From Sphingomonas oryzagri (GTDB taxonomy: Bacteria; Pseudomonadota; Alphaproteobacteria; Sphingomonadales; Sphingomonadaceae): DNA of 64,000 nt. The notes beneath the pieces were generated by a model. That model searched no databases. It had not been told where the DNA came from and worked only from the letters and a program-made list of their open reading frames with translations. The stretch is taken from positions 2,227,208 through 2,291,207 of the forward strand of contig NZ_JARYGZ010000001.1 in the NCBI RefSeq assembly GCF_029906645.1. Reading direction: 5' to 3'. Below are positions 1-7,346 of this stretch, piece by piece; position 1 is the first letter of the stretch, and each line of letters begins with the position of its first letter. The position numbers and the translations under genes are program-made.

Positions 1-121
1 TTCCCCGGCAGGGGGCCTTGTTCTTCGGCCGGCGTGCCGGCCCATCGCGCTGGACTTGCGAGTGCCCCGCCGCTGTGTGCATGATCATCGCAGCGGGCAG
101 ACCATCTCGAAAGATGTGTCG

Positions 122-358
122 ATGCCGAAAATGACCGAACGTGAAAAGCTTGCCGATCTCGAAGCGCGTCAGCGCAAGATCGCGGACGAATTGGAGGCGA
201 CGCGCCAGGCGGTTCGCGGCCGCTACGTTGCAACCCTTACCCGACTTCCGCTCGAGAATATGGCCGAAAAGGATCTCAGGACATTGGTCGACCAGGGGTT
301 ACGTGTTGGCGGTCCAGCGGCGATCGCGGCCTTGAAGGCATTGCCGTCGCTCCCCTGA
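122..358 (+). CDS. small charged coiled-coil protein, possibly TraD-like
   Basis: A 78-residue protein whose first 35 residues are a charged amphipathic helix rich in Glu, Arg and Ala, followed by a short second helical half. This helix-plus-short-tail shape resembles the small TraC/TraD accessory proteins of alphaproteobacterial conjugation regions, but I see no diagnostic motif, so that is inference. The frame extends upstream to 56. I prefer ATG 122, or ATG 131, because the residues before it are not helix-like. It lies upstream of a module typical of mobile elements, which fits. It could equally be an unrelated hypothetical protein. Confidence 0.5.
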   Translation: MPKMTEREKLADLEARQRKIADELEATRQAVRGRYVATLTRLPLENMAEKDLRTLVDQGLRVGGPAAIAALKALPSLP

Positions 359-549
359 CAAGGACGCCGCCCAACGGGCGGCCCTGCTCCGAGCATGGCG
401 AAGCCACGCGCAGGAGGCCGGCGCGCAAGCGCGCCGCATCGCCCGTGCGACGGGGCCGGCGCAAGCCGGTTTCCTGAGCATGGGCGACAAATGCCCGACA
501 AAAAAATGGGTGGGCGGCGGAGCATTGAAGCCCCGCCGCCCACCCCGAG
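359..549. repeat. hairpin-rich intergenic segment
   Basis: No gene seen. The segment is a run of short perfect inverted repeats with 3-4 base loops: GCCGCCC/GGGCGGC near 366-382, then a TGGC-GAA-GCCA stem, a GCGCGCAAGCGCGC element and a CCGGCGCAAGCCGG element before 480. Several loops read GCAA or GAA, as in stable GNRA-type hairpins. The segment ends in the minus-strand terminator listed separately. Confidence 0.5.
500..545 (-). terminator. rho-independent terminator of the DUF2493 gene
   Basis: Bases 508-520 and 533-545 form a perfect 13-bp GC-rich inverted repeat with a 12-base loop. On the minus strand the stem is followed within two bases by a run of seven T (500-506). It lies just past the stop of the minus-strand gene at 550-1563. 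Confidence 0.9.
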
Positions 550-1563
550 TCACACACCCTTCGGCATGTCTCGTCGCGCGTTCACCATGGTCGGCGACGT
601 CCGCTGATCGCGCACCGCGAAGAAGTGCGCCGGAACGCCGGCTTCGCGCACCAGCCGCGCCAGATGCGACTGGAGGCCCGAGCCTTCGCAGACCAAGGCC
701 TCGACCGGCTTCAGTCGCATCATCGTCTCGTTGCGAGCGAAGCCTGCGCGCATACCCAGGCGTCGATCGAGGGCGAAGTTCACGACGGCGACGCCCGATC
801 GTGCCGCCCATGCCGCCGCGATCGCGTCGCAGCCTTTGTCCTGCGCGGTGGTCGCCAGGATCATGGTCGGGATCCGCGCCCTGATCAGGTCGAGCCGTTC
901 CCAGATCAGCGCATGATCCTCCCAAGCCTTGCCGCCCGAGAAGAGCACAACCGGACCTGTCGGTGCATTGCGCTCGATCCGCTTCTGGCGCCGCGCCGCG
1001 AGAAAATCCTGTCCTGCGATCACCGACGCGGTCCGCTTGCCCGACACCAGGGTCGCGCGCGGCGCAGACCAAGGCCGGCCGGTTTCGGCATGGAACATCG
1101 CGGCGGCATGATCGCGCATGCAGGAAAGTGCCTCGCTCGCCTCGTCGAGGCCGTGGCAGAGCAGCTGCCGCTCCTCGATCTCGTGCGTGGCGATCTCGCC
1201 GCCATCATTGTCGCGGATGAGATCACCGAGCTCGCGCGCCGCATGGTCGGCCTGGTTGTCGACCTGCTCGGCGACCTTGTGGAAGCTGTGGACGATGCCC
1301 CAGGCGAGCCGCTCGGCGATCGTCTCCAGGCGGGTGTCGCGCAGCAGGTCGAAGAGCGTCGTCACCAGCATCTCGACGCCGACCTGCATCTGCAGCGCGT
1401 CCGGCATGTCGGCGATGATCATCTCGTCCGTCGCAACCAGTTTCACCGCATCGACGGTCTCGACGAAGGCGTGCGCGAAGCGATCGGTCGGAGCCGCCGT
1501 CTCCTCGGCATAGAGGTCTGTGATCTCGGCGAAGCTGCGGATAGTGCGGTTGATCGTGGTCAT
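550..1563 (-). CDS. DUF2493 domain protein (YspA/SLOG-like), copy 1
   Basis: A 337-residue protein. The N-terminal ~180 residues are helical and family-specific. The C-terminal ~140 residues form a Rossmann-like domain of the DUF2493/YspA SLOG type, seen as a VVLFSGG strand-loop, an alternating 'TMILATTAQDKGCDAIAAAW' core and a GSGLQSHL loop near the end. SLOG proteins bind nucleotides or their derivatives; the substrate here is unknown. The start is supported by AAGGAGG six bases upstream of ATG 1563. It is a clear paralogue of the gene at 3518-4501. DUF2493 proteins are common on sphingomonad plasmids and integrative elements. Confidence 0.85.
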   Translation of the reverse strand: MTTINRTIRSFAEITDLYAEETAAPTDRFAHAFVETVDAVKLVATDEMIIADMPDALQMQVGVEMLVTTLFDLLRDTRLETIAERLAWGIVHSFHKVAEQVDNQADHAARELGDLIRDNDGGEIATHEIEERQLLCHGLDEASEALSCMRDHAAAMFHAETGRPWSAPRATLVSGKRTASVIAGQDFLAARRQKRIERNAPTGPVVLFSGGKAWEDHALIWERLDLIRARIPTMILATTAQDKGCDAIAAAWAARSGVAVVNFALDRRLGMRAGFARNETMMRLKPVEALVCEGSGLQSHLARLVREAGVPAHFFAVRDQRTSPTMVNARRDMPKGV

Positions 1564-2047
1564 CGGGAACCTCCTTGTTCAAGAGGTTCCTCTCCCGGCA
1601 CGGGCTCCGAGCGGCGGGGTCAAGGATCGGGCGAAGCCCGACCGCGAAGCGGCGATGGGGGTCACGATTTTGCGAAGCAAAATGGTGGGGCCCCGTCGTC
1701 CTTGAGGCCGTCGCGGCCCCGTGCCACGCTAGGAGGACTTGAGAGAGTGTTTGTCCCCAACGCCCGACACAAGCGCTTTTGCCTCTTCGGGGCTCGATGC
1801 CCCGACGAGGCATTTCCCATGGCGCCAGGGCAGCAGTCAGGGATCGGGCGCAGCCCGACCGCGTGAGCGGCGCTGGAGGCAATGATTTTTCGAGTATCGA
1901 AAAATGGTGGGCCCCACCGTCCTTGACGGCAACCGGGGCCGTCATGAAGAGAATGGCCGGGCAAGGATGCGGATGAGCGAAGCTCGTGCGCATCCGCATG
2001 GGTCGGATCGGGCCGCCGCGGGCGGCCTATCGAGGAGAGTGGGCGTC
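1564..2047. repeat. gene-free stretch with two ~105-bp direct repeats
   Basis: No gene is supported here. Two imperfect direct repeats lie at about 1619-1722 and 1837-1942. Each has the same order: a GGGC-(GAA or GCA)-GCCC hairpin, a short CCGC/GCGG hairpin, an A/T-stem hairpin, then GGTGGGGCCCC-like sequence and CCTTGA. The A/T hairpin is ATTTTGC-GAA-GCAAAAT in copy 1 and ATTTTTCGA-GTA-TCGAAAAAT in copy 2. Both arms changed together, so the pairing is conserved. Confidence 0.7.
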
Positions 2048-2527
2048 TTGAGCAGCACTGACAAACCGGAACGGGTCGATACCGCCTCGCGGGTCATATT
2101 GGCGACGCCGAGGACCTTGTTTCGGACGTTCCTCGATCCCGAGACCCTGGTGGCCTGGCGCGCGCCTGACGGGATGAGCGCGCGGCTCCATCATTTCGAT
2201 CCAAAGATCGGCGGCGGCTACGGCCTGGTCCTGCGCCATGACGAAGGAGCATCCGCCTCGGCGGGGAAGACGCGAGCCCGTGAGGATGAAGTCGAGGTCA
2301 AATTTCTGGAATTCCGCCCTGAGGAGTGCGTCGTCGAGGAAGTGCATTTCATCAGCACCGACCCGGCTTTTGCCGAGCCGATGCGACTGACCACGACCTT
2401 CGAAAAGGATCGCGACGGGACCCGCGTGACCCTGCGCGCGGAGAATGTCCCTTCGCCGATCTCAGCCGAGAACCATAAGGCCGGCATGTTGTTGTCGCTC
2501 GGCCAACTGGCCCGCCTGACAGAATGA
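2048..2527 (+). CDS. SRPBCC/ASHA-type protein
   Basis: About 159 residues with the START/SRPBCC (activator of Hsp90 ATPase homologue) pattern. An N-terminal 'ASRVILATPRTLFRTFLDPE' helix-strand is followed by a W-containing segment, alternating beta strands and a long C-terminal helix (ENHKAGMLLSLGQLARLTE). These proteins form a hydrophobic cavity that binds lipid or aromatic ligands; the ligand is unknown. I chose TTG 2048 because GAGGAGAG lies about eight bases upstream (2032-2039). The open frame extends to 1904 through repeat-rich sequence that does not look coding. Confidence 0.75.
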   Translation: MSSTDKPERVDTASRVILATPRTLFRTFLDPETLVAWRAPDGMSARLHHFDPKIGGGYGLVLRHDEGASASAGKTRAREDEVEVKFLEFRPEECVVEEVHFISTDPAFAEPMRLTTTFEKDRDGTRVTLRAENVPSPISAENHKAGMLLSLGQLARLTE

Positions 2528-2564
2528 TCGGGTCAACCGGGCGAAGCCCGGACGTCCCGATCAT
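2524..2564 (+). terminator. composite hairpin after the SRPBCC gene
   Basis: The outer arms ATGATCGGG (2524-2532) and CCCGATCAT (2556-2564) enclose an inner perfect hairpin CCGGGCGAAGCCCGG (2537-2551). The structure begins at the stop codon. It has no T-tract, so it may be an mRNA 3'-end stabiliser rather than an intrinsic terminator. Confidence 0.5.
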
Positions 2565-2578
2565 CGCCTTCGCATCGA

Positions 2579-2973
2579 TCAGCCTGCCGCTCTCACCACG
2601 TCCTTTCGTGCCGGCTCCGCTGCAAACGGATCGACCAGACGGTGGATCGGTTGTGCCCGCCCCATCCAGGGTTCCGGGCGGATGACCGGACCCAGTCCGC
2701 GAAACTCGGCACGAAGCCGAGATCCTCGACGATGTGCTGTTCGCCGATCAGGCGGATGGGCACCGCCCGCCCGGTCGAGAGCGTCAGGACCGGTCCGAAG
2801 AAGCGCTCGAGCATAAACACGCCCTCGGCGTGATGCCGCAGCGCCCGATGCCGGAAGTCTGCGACGATGAGCTTGGAAGGTTCGTCGAACCATTGGTGGA
2901 GAGGCAGAAACTCCTCGGCGGTTCCTCCCCATTTGCGCACCGAGGACAGCGCATGGTGATAGCAATGTCCCAT
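2579..2973 (-). pseudogene. DUF6915 family protein, frameshifted
   Basis: The first ~95 residues (GHCYHHALSSVRKWGG, 'FRHRALRHHAEGVFMLERFF', EDLGFVPSFADWV) match my recollection of the DUF6915 family found near DUF2493 and DUF736 genes. After DWV the frame becomes unlike the family. The neighbouring frame then supplies VIRPEPWMGRAQPIH, the expected family tail, and ends at 2579. One base too many or two too few around 2681-2692 explains this. The ribosome site (TAAGGAGGG, five bases before ATG 2973) is excellent. It could be a real lesion or a sequencing error. Function unknown; it ends an operon with the DUF6878 gene. Confidence 0.75.
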
Positions 2974-2983
2974 GTCGCCCTCC

Positions 2984-3451
2984 TTAGAAGATATGGCTGT
3001 GATGCTCGGTCTCGATCACCCGATAGTTGAAATCGAGCGTGACCGTGCCGGCGGCGATATCGAAGATGAACTCGCCATAGGCGCCCTCGTTATTCTCCCA
3101 GCCATCATGGGCGGATGCGAGCAGTGCATAGCAGAACGTCTCGATCGAGCGGTCGATCGGTTGGGTTTCGGCAAATGCCCGATCGGCCCCGTAATTGGTG
3201 ACGAGCAGCTCGACATCACCTGTCGGAACTTCCGTCGCCTCTTCGCCCCGGCGGGCGTCGATCTCTTCGATCTGCCCGCTGTCACCGCCGCCATCGAAGC
3301 GGACGATGAGGCTGGTGATGCCGGCCTGGGCCAGGAGTGCGAAGAGCTTCACCTTGTTGCCGGCATGGAGCTCGGCTCGGGCCACCTGGAACGCGGCGTA
3401 GCGCAGCATGACGTCGTCATAGCTGTCGGTCTGGGTTGTATCGTCGCTCAT
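2984..3451 (-). CDS. DUF6878 family protein
   Basis: 155 residues. The core has FDGGGDSGQIEEI and, near the C-terminus, AHDGWENNEGAYGEFIFD followed by alternating strands ending in EHHSHIF. I recall this as the DUF6878 signature; the function is unknown. AAGGAC lies just before ATG 3451. The gene sits ten bases upstream of the frameshifted DUF6915 gene and 66 bases downstream of a DUF2493 gene, so the three are probably co-transcribed. Confidence 0.8.
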   Translation of the reverse strand: MSDDTTQTDSYDDVMLRYAAFQVARAELHAGNKVKLFALLAQAGITSLIVRFDGGGDSGQIEEIDARRGEEATEVPTGDVELLVTNYGADRAFAETQPIDRSIETFCYALLASAHDGWENNEGAYGEFIFDIAAGTVTLDFNYRVIETEHHSHIF

Positions 3452-3517
3452 GTTCGTGTCCTTCGGATCGGGACGCGCGCCGTCCTGCCTGGTCCGACGC
3501 GCCGGAATGGAATGAGG

Positions 3518-4501
3518 TCAGGCTACCTGCCTTCGGATCGGTTGGGCGGGCGCCTGATCGGCGCTGCGGAAGGCGTGGATCGGCACACCCGTCTCGCGCA
3601 GCAGCTGGTAGAGGTTCGCCTGGAGTCCGGAGCCTTCGCACAGAACCGCCTCGACCGGCCTCAGTTCGGCGAGCTTGCGGTTGCGCGTGAAGGCGGTCTT
3701 TCGGCCAGTGCCGTACAAACCGTAAGCGACGACCGGAACCTGAACCTCGCGTCGCGCGGCCCAGGCGGCGGCGATCGCGTCGGCGCCCTTGCGCTGCCCG
3801 GTGGTGACGAGGGTCATGTGCGGCACGCGCGCCTTTATCTGGTCGAGCCGCTCCCAGATGGCTTGCCAGTCATGCCATTGGGCCGGACCTGAGAAGACGA
3901 CGAGCGGCCCCTGCGGCAGATGCCGTTCGCGCGCGAGCAGCGCCCGCTCGCGGAGGAAATCCTGCGCCGCGATCTGGCTCGCCGAGGAGGCCGAGGACGC
4001 CCGCGTGCCGCGCGCCGGCGACCAGGGCCAGCCCGACAATGCCCGGTACATCTCGGCGGCATAATCGCGCATGCACTCGATCGCGCCACGTTGTTCCGCA
4101 ACCGAGCGGCAGAGCAGCTGCTTCTCTTCGAGTTCGCTGGTGAAGACCTCGCTCATGTCGGTTGCGCGGACGAGCTCGCCGAGTTCGCGCGCGATGCCGT
4201 CCTCCCGACGCTCGAGCTTGCCGGCGACGAAGTGGAAGGAGTTGACGATGCCCCAGGCGATCTCGGCCGCGAGCGGTTCGAGCCTGGTGTCGTTGAAGAG
4301 GTCCAAGATGGTGGCGATGATGCCGGCGCAATCGGCCTGGGCGGCGATCGGCTCGGGCATGTCGTGCTCGGCGGGCTCGTCGCCCGGCTCGATGATGGTG
4401 AGCGGCATCACGTCACCAAAAGCGGCTTGGAATTCGGGTGTCGCGATGGCCTCAGCGTAAAGCGTCCTGAGGTCCTGGAAGTGCTGCACGGTGCGGGACA
4501 T
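3518..4501 (-). CDS. DUF2493 domain protein (YspA/SLOG-like), copy 2
   Basis: 327 residues, paralogous to the protein at 550-1563. It shares the helical N-terminal region (RTLYAEAIATPEF) and the SLOG-like C-terminal fold (LVVFSGPAQWHDWQAIWERL, 'VPHMTLVTTGQRKGADAIAA', LCEGSGLQANLYQLL). The start is ATG 4501, preceded by AGGAGA; the longer reading to 4624 runs into upstream non-coding sequence. It leads the likely DUF2493-DUF6878-DUF6915 operon. SLOG domains bind nucleotide-like ligands; the ligand is unknown. Confidence 0.85.
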   Translation of the reverse strand: MSRTVQHFQDLRTLYAEAIATPEFQAAFGDVMPLTIIEPGDEPAEHDMPEPIAAQADCAGIIATILDLFNDTRLEPLAAEIAWGIVNSFHFVAGKLERREDGIARELGELVRATDMSEVFTSELEEKQLLCRSVAEQRGAIECMRDYAAEMYRALSGWPWSPARGTRASSASSASQIAAQDFLRERALLARERHLPQGPLVVFSGPAQWHDWQAIWERLDQIKARVPHMTLVTTGQRKGADAIAAAWAARREVQVPVVAYGLYGTGRKTAFTRNRKLAELRPVEAVLCEGSGLQANLYQLLRETGVPIHAFRSADQAPAQPIRRQVA

Positions 4502-4577
4502 GGGATGTCTCCTGGCAAAGCGGGCAAGAAGAAACCGGGGGCGCCCGGACTGAGCGCCCCCGGCAGAGGTGCGGCGA

Positions 4578-5078
4578 TCAGAAGGGCACGTCATCATCGA
4601 CGAGCGGAGCCTCGCCCGCGCCACCGGCGCCCATCAGCGTGCCGTCGGCACCAGCGGTGCTGCCGCCGAAGCCGCCGCGATCGCCCATGTCGCCGGCACC
4701 CTCGCCCATCCCGCCATCGTCACCGCGCTGGCCACGGGACGGCGCGAAGAAGTCGTCGCGACGCTGCGGACGCCGCCACGCGACGCGGAAGCCCTCCTCG
4801 AGTTTGCCGAAGAGCGCGATCGGCAGCGGTTCCGGAAGGCTCGGATCATCGATCGAACCCTGGAGGAAGACCTCGCCGGTCGCGTTGGCGATCGCCTGCC
4901 AGAGCGCGCCGATCTGGACGACGCGATTGCCGACGTTGAGCGCGCCGATCTCGAAGGCGGGTGCCCGATCGTTGCTGCTCTCGACCTTGCGCAGGTAGAG
5001 GCGCGGCAGGTCGATCGTGCGGGTCGCGATCCAGCCCATCAGACGGCCGTTGATCATCTTGAACTCACCGATATTCAT
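4578..5078 (-). CDS. DUF736 protein with SSB-like acidic tail
   Basis: 166 residues. The N-terminal ~100 (MNIGEFKMINGRLMGWIAT, LYLRKVESSNDRAPAFEI, VVQIGALWQAI, LFGKLEEGFRVAWRRP) are DUF736, a family confined largely to alphaproteobacterial plasmids and integrative elements. A Gly/Asp-rich disordered linker of ~50 residues then ends in DDDVPF. That layout and hexapeptide resemble single-stranded-DNA-binding protein, whose DDDIPF tail recruits replication and repair partners. AAGGAT eight bases before ATG 5078 supports the start. A role in processing element DNA is inference. Confidence 0.85.
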   Translation of the reverse strand: MNIGEFKMINGRLMGWIATRTIDLPRLYLRKVESSNDRAPAFEIGALNVGNRVVQIGALWQAIANATGEVFLQGSIDDPSLPEPLPIALFGKLEEGFRVAWRRPQRRDDFFAPSRGQRGDDGGMGEGAGDMGDRGGFGGSTAGADGTLMGAGGAGEAPLVDDDVPF

Positions 5079-5321
5079 GGCACTTATCCTTGACGTTCAT
5101 CGCTCTCGACCATCCGAAAGCGACACCCGTCCCGACCCCTCTCTCCTCTGCGGCGAGGCGCCTGCCCCGCGCACCAGCGCAGGCCGAACCCCACCACGCC
5201 GGCCACCTTCCCCTGCCCACCTCGCCGCCGGCGCGAACGCCACCCAGCCGGGCCATCCGTCCGCGCCGGCCGAAAAAGGCATCGCGATCCATCCCGGTGT
5301 CCGGCAGTCGATCGTCACCCG

Positions 5322-5639
5322 TCAGGGACGAAATTCGGCGCAGCCGAAGTTCGGTCGGAGCGGCGCGCGAAGCGCGATGCGGAGATAGAGCGACGGCGCC
5401 CGCGCTTCAGCGGGCAAACCGCGCGCAAAGAAGGCCGCAACACCGGCAGCGGCGGCGCCCACCACGAGCGTCACGCCGGCAAAGCCGGTGGCCAAGCGGA
5501 CTGCGAAGGTCGTCCCACCCGCGGCGGCCGATACGAAGCCGGCGGCCAAGACCCCGGCTCGCCGCCCGCGCAAGGCTGCGCCCGCCTCGGCTGAGGCCAG
5601 CGGCGCCGAGTGATCGACACCGGTGTAGGGGACCGACAT
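5322..5639 (-). CDS. possible small two-helix membrane protein
   Basis: A 105-residue frame with two Ala/Gly/Val-rich hydrophobic stretches (roughly residues 28-47 and 52-70) and short Arg-rich ends. ATG 5639 sits at the centre of a perfect 24-base palindrome, with AGGGG five bases upstream. The final 20 residues fall in a hairpin-bearing repeat like those at 1.6-1.9 kb, which argues against a fully authentic frame. I do not recognise the protein, and it may be a chance open frame in GC-rich DNA. Confidence 0.35.
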   Translation of the reverse strand: MSVPYTGVDHSAPLASAEAGAALRGRRAGVLAAGFVSAAAGGTTFAVRLATGFAGVTLVVGAAAAGVAAFFARGLPAEARAPSLYLRIALRAPLRPNFGCAEFRP

Positions 5640-5650
5640 GTCGGTCCCCT
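5627..5650. repeat. 24-base perfect palindrome
   Basis: The sequence is exactly self-complementary around the centre between 5638 and 5639, with half-site AGGGGACCGACA. It covers the start region of the small minus-strand frame. It could be an operator or a hairpin that hides the start codon. Confidence 0.75.
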
Positions 5651-5698
5651 GCGATGCTGGTCGCTCACACAATCACGCAGGCGGCAATGCGTTGCAGA

Positions 5699-6133
5699 TC
5701 ACGTGAACAGGGTCCCGAACATCGCTTTCTGGCGCTCGAATTCCGCTGGATCGCCTCGTGAGAGCATTTCGAGATCGGACCGTAGTCGCTCGATCCGCGC
5801 CTTCGCGGCATCGCGCTTCGCGTGCTCGATTTCGACCGCGAGCTCCTTCAGCGCGTCGAAGGTGGGCTTGTCGCCGGCAGACGCCGGACGCTCGTCGATC
5901 AGCGCGCCCATTGCATCCATGATCCGGCCGAGCTGGCGGCCATAGCTTGCTTTGGCGACGACAGCCCGCTCGGTGTCGGGCGATGCGGAATTGGTCTCGT
6001 TGACGCTGATCAGCGACCATCCGGGCAGGATCGGCTGATCGAGCCATTGCGGCGCCATCCCTATGGGCGTCCAGGCTCTGGCAAGAGCGAGGAAGCTGTC
6101 GAAGATGCCGGTCGGGCTTGCTGTCGCGTCCAT
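5699..6133 (-). CDS. hypothetical protein with helical C-terminal half
   Basis: 144 residues. The N-terminal third has several Trp and Pro residues (ALARAWTPIGMAPQWLDQP), then a segment 'SYGRQLGRIMDAMGALIDER'. The C-terminal half is a charged helix containing ELAVEIEHAKRDAAKARIERL. A strong AAGGGGGG site lies six bases before ATG 6133. I do not recognise the family. It is on the same strand as the DUF736/DUF2493 module. Confidence 0.65.
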   Translation of the reverse strand: MDATASPTGIFDSFLALARAWTPIGMAPQWLDQPILPGWSLISVNETNSASPDTERAVVAKASYGRQLGRIMDAMGALIDERPASAGDKPTFDALKELAVEIEHAKRDAAKARIERLRSDLEMLSRGDPAEFERQKAMFGTLFT

Positions 6134-6254
6134 GAAGTTCCCCCCTTGATGCGAGGAGAGGATAATATCATCCAGCTCAAGATAAGCGGATTGCAGATAT
6201 TGCGACGATGCTGACGCCCCGTGACAACGAGGCCACTCGCCTTATTTTCGGGGG

Positions 6255-6617
6255 ATGACCTCGAATCGAAAGACGCTTTCGCTTCGCCTCGGCGGCGAAG
6301 ACGAGACCCCGACGCTCGGCCAGACCGAGATCCTCGCGCATGCCATCGAGCATGAGCTGTGCGTTCGTGCACTCTATAATCGCGGGCGGATCATCCTCGC
6401 GCCGCACATCCTCTACGAGCGCCACGGGGAAGCCCATGTCGATGGCGTCGTGCTCGAGCGCGATGGCGCGAAGCCGGCCGAGGTGAAACTCGGAACTTTA
6501 AAGATCATCGGCTTGCGCGATGTGGTCATGACGATGGAGCCGGTGCGCCCGATGGCGAGCTTCGACGCCCACGATCCCAAATATGCCGAGAAGATACTGG
6601 CGGTGATCGGCGGCTGA
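6255..6617 (+). CDS. small WYL-like hypothetical protein
   Basis: 120 residues. The order HAIEHELCVRALYNRGRIILAP, then YLR-like 'HILYERHGEAHVDGVVLERD', then a KLGTLKIIGLRDV stretch resembles the ligand-binding WYL domain (basic residue plus short strands) without a DNA-binding part. Function is unknown; a WYL-type sensor role is inference. It points away from the module at 5.7-6.1 kb. Confidence 0.65.
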   Translation: MTSNRKTLSLRLGGEDETPTLGQTEILAHAIEHELCVRALYNRGRIILAPHILYERHGEAHVDGVVLERDGAKPAEVKLGTLKIIGLRDVVMTMEPVRPMASFDAHDPKYAEKILAVIGG

Positions 6618-6892
6618 GCCGACCCGTCTTGGGCGATTTGCGTGCATCTCCAAGGTGGTGTCCGTGTGCTCAGCAAGAGCGGAGTTCAGGGAGTCCCGTA
6701 CGCTATTCGAGCAACGGGCGGTCGACCAGGCATATTAGCTGCCAGTCTGCAGCCGACCAGATATTGCCATTCGCGGGAACCGAGATTGTTCTCAAATGCG
6801 GCCGTTCAGCGCTCGGTTTCGTGGCCGCCCGGCTTCCGCAAACGAAAAAGGGCAAAGCAACGGTTGACCGGATGATGCCGTCATTGGCATAA

Positions 6893-6906
6893 GATGCATA
6901 TGCATC
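6893..6906. promoter_or_regulatory. palindrome over the MarR start codon
   Basis: GATGCATATGCATC is a perfect 14-base palindrome that contains both candidate ATG codons (6894 and 6900) of the MarR gene. MarR regulators usually bind such palindromes and repress themselves, so this is a plausible autoregulatory operator. Confidence 0.5.
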
Positions 6907-7346
6907 ATTATTCGTCTGCCATCGATCAGTTGAATTGCGCCTGCAACGCCCTGCGTAAGGCATCACGCGCGGTTACGCGCTTCTACGACGAGGTGATGGA
7001 GGGGACAGGCCTCTCGCTCGCGCAATTCGCGGTGCTTTGGAACATCGCGCGACGCGAGCCACTGCCGTTGATGGACCTCGCCCATATCCTCGTAATGGAT
7101 CGCACGACGCTCTATCGCGCGCTCAGGCCTCTCGAACGCGAAGGCTGGGTTGCGCTTGAAGATGGCCAAGGACGGGCCAAGACCGTCCGGCTGACCGATA
7201 AGGGCCATCACGCGGTCAAAAACTCTACGGATGCATGGCAGGCTGCACAGCGACGGCTTGTCGAAAAATTCGGCTTGGATCGCTGGGGCGCCACGGAAGC
7301 CGCGCTCCAGGATTTGGTGACGATCTCGCAGGAGGCGATGCAATGA
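6894..7346 (+). CDS. MarR-family transcriptional regulator
   Basis: 150 residues with the MarR winged-helix layout: a helical dimerisation N-terminus, 'LSLAQFAVLWNIARREPLPL' leading into the HTH, recognition helix VMDRTTLYRALRPLEREGWV, the wing DGQGRAKTVRLTDKG, and a C-terminal helix. MarR proteins usually sense small aromatic molecules. Its stop overlaps the start of the MFS transporter by four bases (ATGA), so the two are translationally coupled and the regulator probably controls that transporter. Confidence 0.9.
   Translation: MHMHHYSSAIDQLNCACNALRKASRAVTRFYDEVMEGTGLSLAQFAVLWNIARREPLPLMDLAHILVMDRTTLYRALRPLEREGWVALEDGQGRAKTVRLTDKGHHAVKNSTDAWQAAQRRLVEKFGLDRWGATEAALQDLVTISQEAMQ

Noticed and set aside
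625-1866. Long plus-strand open frame over the first DUF2493 gene
   Set aside because: It is a GC-rich antisense shadow with no family-like sequence. The minus-strand frame has the ribosome site, the domain and the terminator.
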